58,352 bases of DNA, from positions 1-58,352 of the forward strand of contig NZ_MOBR01000012.1 in NCBI RefSeq assembly GCF_003732705.1, written 5' to 3'. Position numbers and translations under genes: made by a program. The notes beneath the pieces were generated by a model. It was not told the origin of the DNA. It made no database searches and saw only the letters and a program-made list of their open reading frames with translations. The stretch comes from Pseudomonas frederiksbergensis. GTDB lineage: Bacteria > Pseudomonadota > Gammaproteobacteria > Pseudomonadales > Pseudomonadaceae. Position 1 is the first letter of the stretch. The number at the start of each line of letters is the position of its first letter. Positions 36,586 through 45,764 of this stretch are shown piece by piece.

Positions 36586-39498
36586 ATGCCGCTCGCCACG
36601 TTGATTCACCGCGCCAGTCTGCCCAGCCCGCAAGTGTCTGCGGAGCAAGCGCTAGAGCTGTTGCAGGCACATTACGGGTTGAGCGGGTCATTGCAGTCCC
36701 TGGGCAGCCAGCAAGACCTCAACTTTCGCGTCGACAGTGAGCGCGGCCGTTTTGTCCTGAAAATCTGCCGGGGTGACTACGCTGTCCCGGAATTGCAGGC
36801 CCAGCACGCCGGGCTCAAGCATCTGGCCAAACAGGGCGACGTGCAGGTGCCTCGGGTGATCCCGGCGCGTAATGGCGAAGACTTGCTGTCGCTGGAAGTC
36901 GGCGGTCAGGCCGTGCATGTGCGCCTGCTGGATTACATCGAAGGCCAGTCGCTGACCCACCTCGATCATTTGCCGGGTTCAGTGGTCGCCGGTTTCGGTC
37001 GGCTCTGCGGTGAAATGGACCTGGCCCTGGCCGGTTTCGACCATGTTGGGCTTGAACGTACGCTGCAATGGGATGCCCGCCACGCCAATGCATTGATCGC
37101 CCATTTGCTGCCCGTTATCGAAGATGACCAGCAACGCGGGTTGATTGCCGAAGCCGCCGAAAAGGCCGAGCGACGCTTGCTGCCGTTGGTGGCGAAGCTG
37201 CCAATACAGGCAATTCACATGGACATCACCGACGACAACGTGGTCTGGCGGCGGGATTCGCAACGCCAGTGGCAGTTGCAAGGTGTGATCGATTTTGGCG
37301 ACCTGATCCGAACCTGGCGCATTACCGATCTGTCGGTGACCTGCGCGGCATTGTTGCATCACGCCGATGGTGATCCGTTCTACATCTTGCCCGCGGTCCA
37401 GGCCTATCACGCGGTCAATCCGTTGCAGCCTGAAGAGTTGCAGGCGCTGTGGCCGCTGATCGTGGCCCGGGCGGCGGTGCTGGTGCTCAGTGGTGAACAG
37501 CAGGTCAGCATTGATCCGGGCAACGAATACAGCCGCGACAACCTGACCCACGAGTGGGAAATTTTCCGCGTCGCCACCTCGGTGCCGCTGGAGCTGATGG
37601 AAGCGGCAATCCTGACCGCCGTCGGACAGAACCTGCCAAGTATTGGCGGTGAAGGTTTCGCGCCGTTGCTGCCAAGCCTGGTCGGGCGTGAGTTTGCCTT
37701 GATCGACCTGGGCATACTCAGCCCGCATTTCGAGGCTGGTAACTGGGAGCAGGAAGGGATCGATCAGCGTCTGCTGACGCAAGCCGCTGCGGCCCACGGT
37801 CTGGCGGCCAGTCGTTATGGCCAATACCGTTTGTCCCGGACCCGCCCGGACATGGCCACGGAACCGGACACCTACCCCTTGCACGTGGAGTTGCGTGTGC
37901 CCCACGGCACCGCTGTTGAGTCGCCGTTTGCCGGCGTTGTTCACCAGCTGTCGGCGGGGGTGTTGCAACTCGACGGTCCGCAACTGAGTGTGCGTCTGTG
38001 GGGCGTGACCCCATCGCTGCACACCGGTGCGGCGCTGGTCAAAGGCCAGGTGCTGGGTTCGGTCAACGGGCCGCTGGTGGTGCAGTTGTGTCGAGGCGCT
38101 TCTTTGAATGCGCCGTTGTTTTGCACGCCGTCCCGCGCATTGGCCTGGCAAGCGTTGTGCCCGTCGCCGGCGGTGCTGCTGGGACTGGCGTGTGACGCTG
38201 AAAAAGAACTCGATGCCCAGACCCTGCTGGCGCGTCGCGATGCGAGTTTCGCTCGCACGCAAAAACACTATTACGTCGATCCGCCCCGCATCGAGCGCGG
38301 CTGGCGCAATCACCTGATCGACATGCAGGGCCGCTCTTACCTCGACATGCTCAACAACGTTGCGGTGCTCGGTCACGGTCATCCGCGCATGGCCGCCGTC
38401 GCCAGTCGCCAATGGTCGCTGCTCAATACCAACTCTCGGTTTAACTACGCGGCGGTGGCCGAGTTTTCCGAGCGGTTGTTGAAGTTGGCACCGGACTCCA
38501 TGGACCGGGTGTTCCTGGTCAACAGCGGTAGCGAGGCCAACGACCTGGCGATACGCCTGGCGTGGGCCTACAGCGGCGGGCGCGACATGCTCAGCGTGCT
38601 TGAGGCGTATCACGGCTGGACGGTGGGCGCGGACGCGGTGTCGACTTCGATTGCCGACAACCCCAAGGCCTTGAGCAGCCGCCCGGACTGGGTGCATCCG
38701 GTGATCGCGCCGAACACCTATCGCGGCGAATTCCGCGGCCCGGACAGTGCGCCGGACTACGTGCGCAGCGTCGAGCACAACCTGGCGAAAATCGCTGAAC
38801 AGAAACGCCAGTTGGCCGGTTTTATCTGTGAGCCGGTGTACGGCAATGCCGGCGGTATCTCCCTGCCGCCGGGGTATTTGCAGCAGGTGTATGCACGGGT
38901 CCGCGCCCAGGGCGGCGTGTGCATCGCCGACGAAGTGCAGGTCGGTTACGGGCGCATGGGCCACTTCTTCTGGGGCTTTGAAGAGCAGGGTGTGGTGCCG
39001 GACATCATCACCATGGCCAAGGGCATGGGCAATGGCCAACCCTTGGGCGCCGTGATCACCCGCCGGGAAATCGCCGAAGCGCTGGAGGCGGAGGGTTACT
39101 TCTTCTCGTCGGCGGGCGGCAGTCCGGTGAGTTGCCAGATCGGCATGGCGGTGCTGGATGTCATGGAGGAAGAAAAACTCTGGGAAAACGCGCAGATCGT
39201 GGGCGGCTATTTCAAGAAACGGCTTGAGGCGCTGATCGATCGTCATCCGCTGGTGGGCGCGGTGCATGGTTCCGGTTTCTACCTGGGCGTCGAGTTGATC
39301 CGCGACCGCGAAACCCTCGAGCCGGCGACCGAAGAAACCACGGCGCTGTGTGATCGCTTGCGCGAACTGGGGATCTTCATGCAACCGACGGGGGATTATC
39401 TGAACGTGCTCAAGATTAAACCGCCAATGGTGACCACGCGCCGGAGCGTGGATTTCTTTGTGGACATGCTTTCGAAGGTGTTGGGTGAAGGTTTGTAG
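36586..39498 (+). CDS. trimodular protein: APH-type kinase, lysostaphin-like barrel and class III aminotransferase (ammoniophospholyase-type fusion)
   Basis: A 970-residue fusion. Residues about 20-330 form an aminoglycoside-phosphotransferase-like kinase with catalytic loop HMDITDDN (H211, D213, N218) and VIDFGD for Mg. About 420-505 is a small beta-rich module (HVELRVPHGTAVESPFAGVV) like peptidase M23/biotinyl-lipoyl barrels. About 560-965 is a class III PLP enzyme with K812 in TMAKGMGNG. Human hydroxylysine kinase and phosphohydroxylysine or phosphoethanolamine ammonia-lyases are homologous to these halves, and bacterial fusions helped identify them. A phosphorylate-then-eliminate pathway on a hydroxy-amine is therefore likely; the substrate is unknown. 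Confidence 0.88.
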   Translation: MPLATLIHRASLPSPQVSAEQALELLQAHYGLSGSLQSLGSQQDLNFRVDSERGRFVLKICRGDYAVPELQAQHAGLKHLAKQGDVQVPRVIPARNGEDLLSLEVGGQAVHVRLLDYIEGQSLTHLDHLPGSVVAGFGRLCGEMDLALAGFDHVGLERTLQWDARHANALIAHLLPVIEDDQQRGLIAEAAEKAERRLLPLVAKLPIQAIHMDITDDNVVWRRDSQRQWQLQGVIDFGDLIRTWRITDLSVTCAALLHHADGDPFYILPAVQAYHAVNPLQPEELQALWPLIVARAAVLVLSGEQQVSIDPGNEYSRDNLTHEWEIFRVATSVPLELMEAAILTAVGQNLPSIGGEGFAPLLPSLVGREFALIDLGILSPHFEAGNWEQEGIDQRLLTQAAAAHGLAASRYGQYRLSRTRPDMATEPDTYPLHVELRVPHGTAVESPFAGVVHQLSAGVLQLDGPQLSVRLWGVTPSLHTGAALVKGQVLGSVNGPLVVQLCRGASLNAPLFCTPSRALAWQALCPSPAVLLGLACDAEKELDAQTLLARRDASFARTQKHYYVDPPRIERGWRNHLIDMQGRSYLDMLNNVAVLGHGHPRMAAVASRQWSLLNTNSRFNYAAVAEFSERLLKLAPDSMDRVFLVNSGSEANDLAIRLAWAYSGGRDMLSVLEAYHGWTVGADAVSTSIADNPKALSSRPDWVHPVIAPNTYRGEFRGPDSAPDYVRSVEHNLAKIAEQKRQLAGFICEPVYGNAGGISLPPGYLQQVYARVRAQGGVCIADEVQVGYGRMGHFFWGFEEQGVVPDIITMAKGMGNGQPLGAVITRREIAEALEAEGYFFSSAGGSPVSCQIGMAVLDVMEEEKLWENAQIVGGYFKKRLEALIDRHPLVGAVHGSGFYLGVELIRDRETLEPATEETTALCDRLRELGIFMQPTGDYLNVLKIKPPMVTTRRSVDFFVDMLSKVLGEGL

Positions 39499-39508
39499 GA
39501 CTTTAGAT

Positions 39509-39607
39509 CGCTTTCGCGGGCAAGCCTTGCTCCTACAGGTCTTATGTCGCACTCATTTTTCGCGAACGACACCGCCCCTGTAGGAGCGAGGCTTGCCCGC
39601 GAAGGCG
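39509..39607. repeat. REP element (CTTTCGCGGGCAAGCC family)
   Basis: CTTTCGCGGGCAAGCCTTGC and GCGAGGCTTGCCCGCGAAG are near-perfect inverted arms, with TCCTACAGG / CCTGTAGGA inside. Located between the fusion gene and aguB. Confidence 0.92.
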
Positions 39608-39753
39608 TCTTCGAGTGCGATGCAAAATATCGATTGTTATCGGTATTTTCTGGGTTTTTTTAGATGGATGGCGTTTGTGTGACTTTTAAAGCCGATATTT
39701 ATCGGCTATAAAGTCGCCATTGCCTACCAATAAAAAGATCCAGGAGATGATTC

Positions 39754-40632
39754 ATGAGCCGTATCGTTACCGTCGCCGCCACCCAGATGGCTTGTTCCTG
39801 GGATCTCGAAGCCAACATCGAGATCGCTGAGAAACTGGTCCGTGAGGCCGCGGCCAAAGGTGCGCAGATCATCCTGATCCAGGAATTGTTCGAGGCGCCG
39901 TACTTCTGCCAGAAACCAAACCCGCAATACCTGCAACTGGCCACGACCGTTGAAGACAACGTCGCGATCAAGCACTTCCAGAAAGTCGCCAGGGAACTGC
40001 AAGTGGTACTGCCGATCAGCTTCTACGAACTGGCCGGCCGTGCGCGTTTCAACAGCATTGCGATCATCGATGCCGACGGCTCCAACCTCGGGATTTATCG
40101 GAAAAGCCACATCCCGGACGGCCCGGGCTACCACGAAAAGTATTACTTCAACCCGGGCGATACCGGCTTCAAAGTCTGGAACACCCGTTACGCGAAAATC
40201 GGCGTGGGCATTTGTTGGGACCAGTGGTTCCCGGAATGCGCCCGCAGCATGGCGCTGCTCGGCGCGGAAATCCTGTTTTACCCGACCGCCATCGGCAGCG
40301 AGCCCCACGACAAGACCATCTCGTCCCGCGACCACTGGCAGCGCGTGCAACAGGGTCATGCCGGCGCCAACCTGATGCCGCTGATCGCCAGCAACCGTAT
40401 TGGCAACGAAGAGCAGGACGGCTACGACATTACCTTCTATGGCTCGTCGTTCATCGCCAACCAGTTCGGCGAGAAGGTTCAGGAACTCAACCAGACGGAA
40501 GAAGGCGTGCTGGTCCAGAGTTTTGACCTTGATGAGCTGGAGCACATTCGCAGTGCATGGGGCTCGTTCCGTGATCGTCGTCCGAACCTATACAATGCGC
40601 TCAAAACCCTCGACGGTTCCCTGGAGTCCTGA
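39754..40632 (+). CDS. aguB: N-carbamoylputrescine amidase
   Basis: A 292-residue nitrilase-superfamily enzyme converting N-carbamoylputrescine to putrescine. The Glu-Lys-Cys triad sits in [11 protein letters not shown] (Glu about 48), [12 protein letters not shown] (Lys about 121) and [12 protein letters not shown] (Cys about 158). CAGGAGAT precedes the ATG. It is followed by aguA after a four-base gap, so the agmatine pathway is complete and co-transcribed. Confidence 0.96.
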   Translation: MSRIVTVAATQMACSWDLEANIEIAEKLVREAAAKGAQIILIQELFEAPYFCQKPNPQYLQLATTVEDNVAIKHFQKVARELQVVLPISFYELAGRARFNSIAIIDADGSNLGIYRKSHIPDGPGYHEKYYFNPGDTGFKVWNTRYAKIGVGICWDQWFPECARSMALLGAEILFYPTAIGSEPHDKTISSRDHWQRVQQGHAGANLMPLIASNRIGNEEQDGYDITFYGSSFIANQFGEKVQELNQTEEGVLVQSFDLDELEHIRSAWGSFRDRRPNLYNALKTLDGSLES

Positions 40633-40636
40633 TCGC

Positions 40637-41743
40637 ATGACCACTTTAAACAGCACCCCGCGCGCCGACGGCTTCTACATGCCCGCCGAGTGGGCGCCGC
40701 AAACCCAGACCTGGATGATCTGGCCCGAGCGCCCGGACAACTGGCGTCTGGGCGGCAAACCGGCGCAAGCTGCGCACGTCGCGGTGGCCAAGGCCATTGC
40801 CCGTTTCGAACCGGTGACCGTGGCAGTTTCCGCCGGCCAGTACGAAAACGCCCGTGCCCGTCTCGACGTGCCGAATATCCGCGTAGTCGAGATGTCCAGC
40901 GATGACGCCTGGGTTCGCGACACCGGCCCGACCTTCGTGATCAATAACAGCGGCGAATTCCGTGGCGTGAACTGGGACTTCAACTCCTGGGGCGGTTTTG
41001 ACGGTGGTTTGTACTCGCCGTGGAACCGTGATTCCCAGGTCGGCGGCAAGATCCTCGAGATCGAACGCAGCCAACGCTACCGCACCGAGGGCTTCGTGCT
41101 CGAAGGCGGTTCGATTCATGTCGATGGTGAAGGCACCCTTATCACCACCGAAGAATGCCTGCTCAACCGCAATCGCAATCCGCACCTCAAGCGTGCCGAT
41201 ATCGAAGCGGTGCTCAGCGCGAATCTGGCTGTGGATAAGATCATCTGGCTGCCGGACGGTTTGTTCAACGACGAAACCGACGGCCATGTGGATAACTTCT
41301 GCTGCTACGTGCGCCCGGGCGAAGTATTGCTGGCCTGGACCGATGACCCACAGGACCCGAACTACCCACGTTGCCAGGCGGCGATGAAAGTGCTGGAAAG
41401 CAGCACCGACGCAAAAGGTCGCCCATTCACGGTGCACAAGATGCCGATTCCGGGGCCGCTGTATGCGACTGAAGAAGAGTGTGCCGGTGTCGATCCGGTG
41501 GACGGCACCCAGGAGCGTAATCCTACCGTTCGTCTGGCCGGTTCCTACGTGAATTTCCTGATCGTCAACGGCGGCATCATCGCGCCGAGCTTCGACGATC
41601 CGCTGGACGGCCCGGCCAAAGAGATTTTGCAAAGCCTGTTCCCGCAGCACGAAGTGGTGATGGTGCCAGGCCGTGAACTGTTACTGGGCGGCGGTAATAT
41701 CCACTGCCTTACTCAACAACAGCCCGCGCCGCACAATGAGTGA
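40637..41743 (+). CDS. aguA: agmatine deiminase
   Basis: A 368-residue pentein-fold hydrolase converting agmatine to N-carbamoylputrescine and ammonia. [12 protein letters not shown] (about 88-99), [14 protein letters not shown] and [13 protein letters not shown] carry active-site Asp, Glu and His, and the catalytic Cys is in [14 protein letters not shown] near the C terminus. The ATG at 40637 is four bases after aguB. In P. aeruginosa this pair sits beside oprE and is induced by agmatine through aguR; no aguR is seen here. Confidence 0.96.
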   Translation: MTTLNSTPRADGFYMPAEWAPQTQTWMIWPERPDNWRLGGKPAQAAHVAVAKAIARFEPVTVAVSAGQYENARARLDVPNIRVVEMSSDDAWVRDTGPTFVINNSGEFRGVNWDFNSWGGFDGGLYSPWNRDSQVGGKILEIERSQRYRTEGFVLEGGSIHVDGEGTLITTEECLLNRNRNPHLKRADIEAVLSANLAVDKIIWLPDGLFNDETDGHVDNFCCYVRPGEVLLAWTDDPQDPNYPRCQAAMKVLESSTDAKGRPFTVHKMPIPGPLYATEEECAGVDPVDGTQERNPTVRLAGSYVNFLIVNGGIIAPSFDDPLDGPAKEILQSLFPQHEVVMVPGRELLLGGGNIHCLTQQQPAPHNE

Positions 41744-41813
41744 GTGGGGTTGTAACAGCTTGAGTTGATTGCTTATTCAACTCAGCAGCGTTTGCCCCAT
41801 AGCGCTTGAGAGA

Positions 41814-41847
41814 AAGCCCGCAGCCCGTCAGGACTGCGGGCTTTTTT
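41814..41847 (+). terminator. rho-independent terminator of aguBA
   Basis: AAAGCCCGCAG-CCCGTCAGGA-CTGCGGGCTTTTTT: a ten-base-pair stem and six T, about 70 bases after the aguA stop. Confidence 0.9.
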
Positions 41848-41987
41848 GTATCCGCTCATCGACAGGTCGGAAACATTGGCACAGCTCTTGTATCTGTCAT
41901 GGGGCAAAACAGGGAGGGGAGAACTGCGATGTTCTGTCATAAACCTTGGATAAGTTAGCCGCTCACAAACCGGGAGAGAGCGCCGAA

Positions 41988-42200
41988 ATGAACGCCGAAG
42001 TGAATGTAGTGAGCGAGCGGACATTGCATCCCCTGGCAGTCAATAGCGAATCGCTGCAGATCCTTGCGCACTGGTTGAAATCCAATGGAACGCGTCAGAT
42101 CAGGGAACCTGATCCGCGCCGGATGATGATCGAGCGCTACCCCGCTGGTTTATTCAGCGAAGCGGAACTGGAAGCGTTGTGGGATGTGATGGAAGGATAA
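41988..42200 (+). CDS. small hypothetical protein
   Basis: A 70-residue protein starting MNAEVNVVSERTLHPLAVNS, with GGGAGAG nine bases before the ATG. The C terminus is acidic (EAELEALWDVMEG) and probably helical. I do not recognise a family. It has its own downstream terminator and a clear ribosome-binding site, which supports a real gene. Confidence 0.65.
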   Translation: MNAEVNVVSERTLHPLAVNSESLQILAHWLKSNGTRQIREPDPRRMMIERYPAGLFSEAELEALWDVMEG

Positions 42201-42222
42201 GAAGAAAAACAACGGATTGATA

Positions 42223-42252
42223 AAAGCGCTGCCGGGAGGGCGGCGCTTTTTT
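42223..42252 (+). terminator. rho-independent terminator of the small gene
   Basis: AAAAGCGCTGCC-GGGAGG-GCGGCGCTTTTTT: GC-rich stem and six T, 22 bases after the 70-residue ORF. Confidence 0.85.
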
Positions 42253-42290
42253 ATGGGCGACACTTTTTTGCGACCCGTGGAGATTAAAAA

Positions 42291-42383
42291 TGTGGGAGCG
42301 GGCTTGCTCGCGAATGGGGTGTGTCATTCAGCAATGTTGTTGACTGGCACACCGCTTTCGCGAGCAAGCCCGCTCCCACAGGG
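42291..42383. repeat. REP element (GTGGGAGCGGGCTTGCTCGCGAA family)
   Basis: TGTGGGAGCGGGCTTGCTCG and CGAGCAAGCCCGCTCCCACA are exact inverted arms. Same class as 137-233 and 19144-19240. Confidence 0.92.
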
Positions 42384-42537
42384 TTTTTATGGTGTCTGGC
42401 AGTGAACATTTTGGCCAAGCCAACGCATTCGACCGATTCATGAAACAGACTGAAAGCCATTCCAGCGTTTTTCCGAAACGGTCTGAGGGCTAGTCTGCCG
42501 GCATCGATTTTGCCCACCTCTTCGCCGGAGTCTTCCC

Positions 42538-43209
42538 ATGAACCTTCACTACATTTACGACCCGTTGTGCGGCTGGTGCTACGGCGCCAAACCGCTGGTG
42601 CTAGCCGCCCAAGCCATACTGCCGGTGATCGCCCATGGCGGCGGCATGATGACCGGCGCCAACCGCCAGACCGTTTCGCCACAACTGCGTAACTACGTGA
42701 TGCCCCACGACCGGCGCATCGCTGAATTCACCGGCCAGCCGTTTGGCGAGGCATATTTCGAAGGTTTGTTGCGCGACGAAACCGCTGTCTTCGATTCCAC
42801 ACCACCGATTGCAGCGGTGCTGGCTGCCGAGCAGATCGCCGGCCGTGGACTGGAATTGCTGGGGCGTTTGCAGACGGCTCATTACCTGGAAGGGCGCCGC
42901 ATTGCTGACGAAGCGGTTCTGCTGGAGCTGGCGAACGCCATCGGTCTCGAACAGCAAGTTTTCCAAAGCGCTTTTCAAGAAGCCGACACCGAGCGCCACA
43001 TCAAGGCAAGCCGTGCACTCCTGGCCAATGTAGGCGGCCAAGGCTTCCCGACCTTCGCCCTGGAACACAACGGCCAATTCACCTTGATCGACATCGGCCC
43101 GTGGCTGGGCAAACCAGAAGCCTTCGCCGCCTGGTTGAGTCAATCGCTGCCGGCCCAAGCCTCGGCGACCGAATTTCAAGCCTGTGGCCTCGATGGCTGC
43201 ATCCACTGA
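42538..43209 (+). CDS. DsbA-family thioredoxin-fold oxidoreductase
   Basis: A 223-residue protein of the DsbA/FrnE superfamily with the redox motif CGWC (YDPLCGWCYGAKPL, Cys10/Cys13) close to the N terminus and the cis-proline region GFPTFAL (about 169-175). There is no signal peptide, so it is probably cytoplasmic, unlike DsbA. The C terminus CGLDGCIH adds an extra Cys pair. Its role is not evident. Confidence 0.88.
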   Translation: MNLHYIYDPLCGWCYGAKPLVLAAQAILPVIAHGGGMMTGANRQTVSPQLRNYVMPHDRRIAEFTGQPFGEAYFEGLLRDETAVFDSTPPIAAVLAAEQIAGRGLELLGRLQTAHYLEGRRIADEAVLLELANAIGLEQQVFQSAFQEADTERHIKASRALLANVGGQGFPTFALEHNGQFTLIDIGPWLGKPEAFAAWLSQSLPAQASATEFQACGLDGCIH

Positions 43210-43292
43210 ATTCCCGCGAATTCCTGCAACTGACGCTAAGCGATAACTGATTTCTTAGATGATTTTTGCCTAATCTCAGACGATTCATGAAA

Positions 43293-43322
43293 TTGACATA
43301 ACCTTGAGGGCGCGGATAGGAT
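43293..43322 (+). promoter_or_regulatory. sigma-70-like promoter ahead of a terminator-like hairpin and the porin gene
   Basis: TTGACA (43293-43298), an 18-base spacer and TAGGAT (43317-43322). Transcription would begin near 43330, run through an AACAATAA stretch (about 43360) that fits the Hfq/Crc target pattern, meet the hairpin at 43369-43405 and reach the porin ATG at 43487. Confidence 0.55.
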
Positions 43323-43368
43323 TCGCGCCAACGCCTGTGGCCAACCGCCACGACTCACAAAACAATAA

Positions 43369-43405
43369 AAGGCCCGCCGCGATTTCTCGTGGGCGGGCCT
43401 TTTTG
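43369..43405 (+). terminator. terminator or attenuator in the porin leader
   Basis: AGGCCCGCC-GCGATTTCTCGT-GGGCGGGCCT followed by TTTTG. It lies 160 bases after the DsbA-like gene and 80 bases before the porin start. It may end the dsbA-like transcript, a short RNA from the 43293 promoter, or act as an attenuator. Confidence 0.8.
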
Positions 43406-43486
43406 TTTCAGGGTGAAAAAAGAGCGCAACAGCGCCGTTTCAGCCGTTCGGCACAGCGCGTATCAACCGGTAATAAGGAAAACAAA

Positions 43487-44773
43487 ATGTTGAATAAGCG
43501 AATCAGCCTGATCGCTCTGGGGATGTTGAGCGCTACACAGGCCATGGCTAACGACCAGGCCGAAGCCAAGGGATTTGTTGAAGACAGCAGCCTCAAAGTG
43601 CTGCTGCGCAATGCCTACATCAATCGTGACTACAAGGACGGCAACCCGGACAAATCCGAGTGGGGCCAAGCGGCCATCGGTACGTTCTCGTCCGGTTTCA
43701 CCCAAGGCACCGTCGGTGTCGGCGTCGACGCTTTCGGTCTGTACGCACTCAATCTTGAGCGCAGTGAAGACCGCAGCGGTGCCCAAGGCATCGACTTCTT
43801 CAAGAAGGGCAACAGCGGCAACCCGGCCAATGACCTGTCCAAGGGCGGCGCCGCCGTCAAATTCCGTCTGTCCAGCACCACGCTGACCTACGGCGACCAG
43901 ATGCCGGAATTGCCGGTGCTGAACTACGACAACTCGCGCCTGCTGCCGGAAAGCTACACCGGCACTTTGATCACCTCCAAAGAGATCAAAGGCCTGGTCC
44001 TGAACGCCGGTCGTTTCACCGCCGAATCGCGTAAAAGCGCTGAAGGCCGTGACAGCGGTGGCTTGAAGTCGATCAACGTCTTGGGCGGCAGCTACCAGTT
44101 CACCGAACAGTTCAAGGCTGCGGTCTACGCCTCCGACGTCGAAGACGTGCTGAAGAAGCAATACGTGAACGCCAACTACGTGTTCCCGATCGACAAGGAT
44201 CAGTCCCTGACCCTGGACTTCAACGGCTATCGCACCAAGCTGGACAATTCCTACGTCCGCGAAAACGGTATCACCGGCGACGACAACAAGATCTGGAGCC
44301 TGGCAGCGACGTTCGCCACCGGCCCGCACTCGTTCACCCTCGCTCACCAACGCAGCACCGGCGACAGCAACTTGGGCTACGCCTACGGCGGCTATCAGCG
44401 CGACCAAAACCGTGTCGGCGACGGCGGCAACACCATCTACCTGGCCAACTCCTACTGGTCTGACTTCAACGCTGAAGACGAACGCAGCTGGCAGCTGGGC
44501 TATGGCCTGGACTTCAGCACCTTCGGCGTTCCGGGTCTGAGCTATAACTTCGCCTATGTACGCGGTGACAACATCACCACGTCCACCAGCGAAGGCGGCA
44601 CCGAGCGCGAGATCTTCAACCAGTTCAAGTACGTCGTGCAAAGTGGCCCGGCCAAAGACCTGAGCGTGAAATTGCGCAGCTCGATCCTGCGGGTGTCGCA
44701 GAAATCCAGCGAGTACAACGTCAGCGGCAACGAAGTGCGTGTGTTCGTGGATTACCCGATCAACATCTTCTGA
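43487..44773 (+). CDS. oprE: OprD-family outer-membrane porin, probably OprE-like
   Basis: A 428-residue porin with signal peptide MLNKRISLIALGMLSATQAMA. The mature start FVEDSSLKVLLRNAYINRDY is the OprD-family opening strand; the protein ends NEVRVFVDYPINIF with terminal Phe, as outer-membrane proteins do. Size and the position 2 kb from aguA (oprE neighbours agu genes in PAO1) suggest OprE, but other OprD paralogs fit. TAAGGAAAACAA precedes the ATG. Confidence 0.88.
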   Translation: MLNKRISLIALGMLSATQAMANDQAEAKGFVEDSSLKVLLRNAYINRDYKDGNPDKSEWGQAAIGTFSSGFTQGTVGVGVDAFGLYALNLERSEDRSGAQGIDFFKKGNSGNPANDLSKGGAAVKFRLSSTTLTYGDQMPELPVLNYDNSRLLPESYTGTLITSKEIKGLVLNAGRFTAESRKSAEGRDSGGLKSINVLGGSYQFTEQFKAAVYASDVEDVLKKQYVNANYVFPIDKDQSLTLDFNGYRTKLDNSYVRENGITGDDNKIWSLAATFATGPHSFTLAHQRSTGDSNLGYAYGGYQRDQNRVGDGGNTIYLANSYWSDFNAEDERSWQLGYGLDFSTFGVPGLSYNFAYVRGDNITTSTSEGGTEREIFNQFKYVVQSGPAKDLSVKLRSSILRVSQKSSEYNVSGNEVRVFVDYPINIF

Positions 44774-44802
44774 TGATCGCTTGAGTTGATAAAACTCACT
44801 AA

Positions 44803-44831
44803 AAAACCCCGACTGGTTCGGGGTTTTTTTT
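44803..44831 (+). terminator. rho-independent terminator of the porin gene
   Basis: AAAACCCCGA-CTGG-TTCGGGGTTTTTTTT: strong stem and eight T, 30 bases after the stop. Confidence 0.9.
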
Positions 44832-45004
44832 GGCTGAATTTTGGTTAAAACGTTCTAAAAGCGCTTTTTTTGGCATAAAAACGTCGATTCAAAAGATATT
44901 TTTATGGCGCTTCAAGCAACGCTTGATATGCCTGAAATTCTTTCTCATGGGCCAAAAATCCTACAGCTACTAGATTGAGCCGCTAAATGCAGCGGAGACT
45001 AGTA

Positions 45005-45751
45005 ATGATCGTTTTAAACAGAGAAGTTGGCGAATCGCTAAGGCGCGACAAATTTGTCAACGTCCAGGGTGGTGACTTCAATCTCTACGGTCATTTCGCC
45101 GACTTCGTCAGACTGACCAAAAGTTGGGAGAACATGGAGCCGGACAGCTACTACGGCCAGGCCGAATCCGGTATGCGCTTCCGTCGCTACAGCGATTTTG
45201 AATACAACCCGGTGACCCGCGAACTGACGCAGCTGGAACACCGCGCCTATGTTCAGTCCAAGGCCAACAACAGCTACGTCGGCGGCATGATTCGTCACTT
45301 CCAGGATTTCTCCGAAGAAGTGATTAATTCGCCGGTGATGCGCAGCCTCATCGACATCGACTTTGAAGTGTACAAAAACGTCCTGCCGCCGGAGTTGCAC
45401 GACGAGATCTGGCAATGCCAGATCCATCAGATCCGCATCGAGATCAAACCGGGCAAGCAGCTGGAAATCACCCCTGAAGGCATCCATTGCGATGGCTACC
45501 CGTTCAGCGGTGTGCACTTCTGGGGACGCAACAATGTGGAGGGTGCCGAGAGTCGTCTTTACAGTACCCATGAAGAACAGTTGGCCTCGACGACCTATCA
45601 GGAAATCCTCGACACCACCTTCTTCCTCGATCGCGATATGCGCCACTACGTGACCCCGGCGCGCAATGTCCATTCCCACGACATGGCGTACCGGCAAATC
45701 CTGGCGATTTCATTCTCGCGGCCCGGGACCGCTTTCGACATTGTTCGCTGA
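45005..45751 (+). CDS. Fe(II)/2-oxoglutarate dioxygenase (PF10014-type, isoleucine-hydroxylase-like)
   Basis: A 248-residue protein resembling the 2OG-Fe dioxygenase family that includes Bacillus L-isoleucine 4-hydroxylase. The PDSYYGQAESGMRFRRYSDF stretch matches the substrate-recognition region of that enzyme. The iron ligands look intact: H161-x-D163 in IHCDGYPF and H214 in RHYVTP, with R230 in YRQIL for 2-oxoglutarate. Start 45005 has GCGGAG upstream. It heads a four-gene operon with a GNAT enzyme and the AzlC/AzlD exporter, so a free amino acid substrate is likely. Confidence 0.75.
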   Translation: MIVLNREVGESLRRDKFVNVQGGDFNLYGHFADFVRLTKSWENMEPDSYYGQAESGMRFRRYSDFEYNPVTRELTQLEHRAYVQSKANNSYVGGMIRHFQDFSEEVINSPVMRSLIDIDFEVYKNVLPPELHDEIWQCQIHQIRIEIKPGKQLEITPEGIHCDGYPFSGVHFWGRNNVEGAESRLYSTHEEQLASTTYQEILDTTFFLDRDMRHYVTPARNVHSHDMAYRQILAISFSRPGTAFDIVR

Positions 45752-45764
45752 ACAGCTTGACCCC

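Noticed and set aside
36979..39552. 857-codon open frame antisense to the kinase-aminotransferase fusion
   Set aside because: His/Arg/Gln-rich product without recognisable domains, while the opposite strand has intact catalytic motifs.
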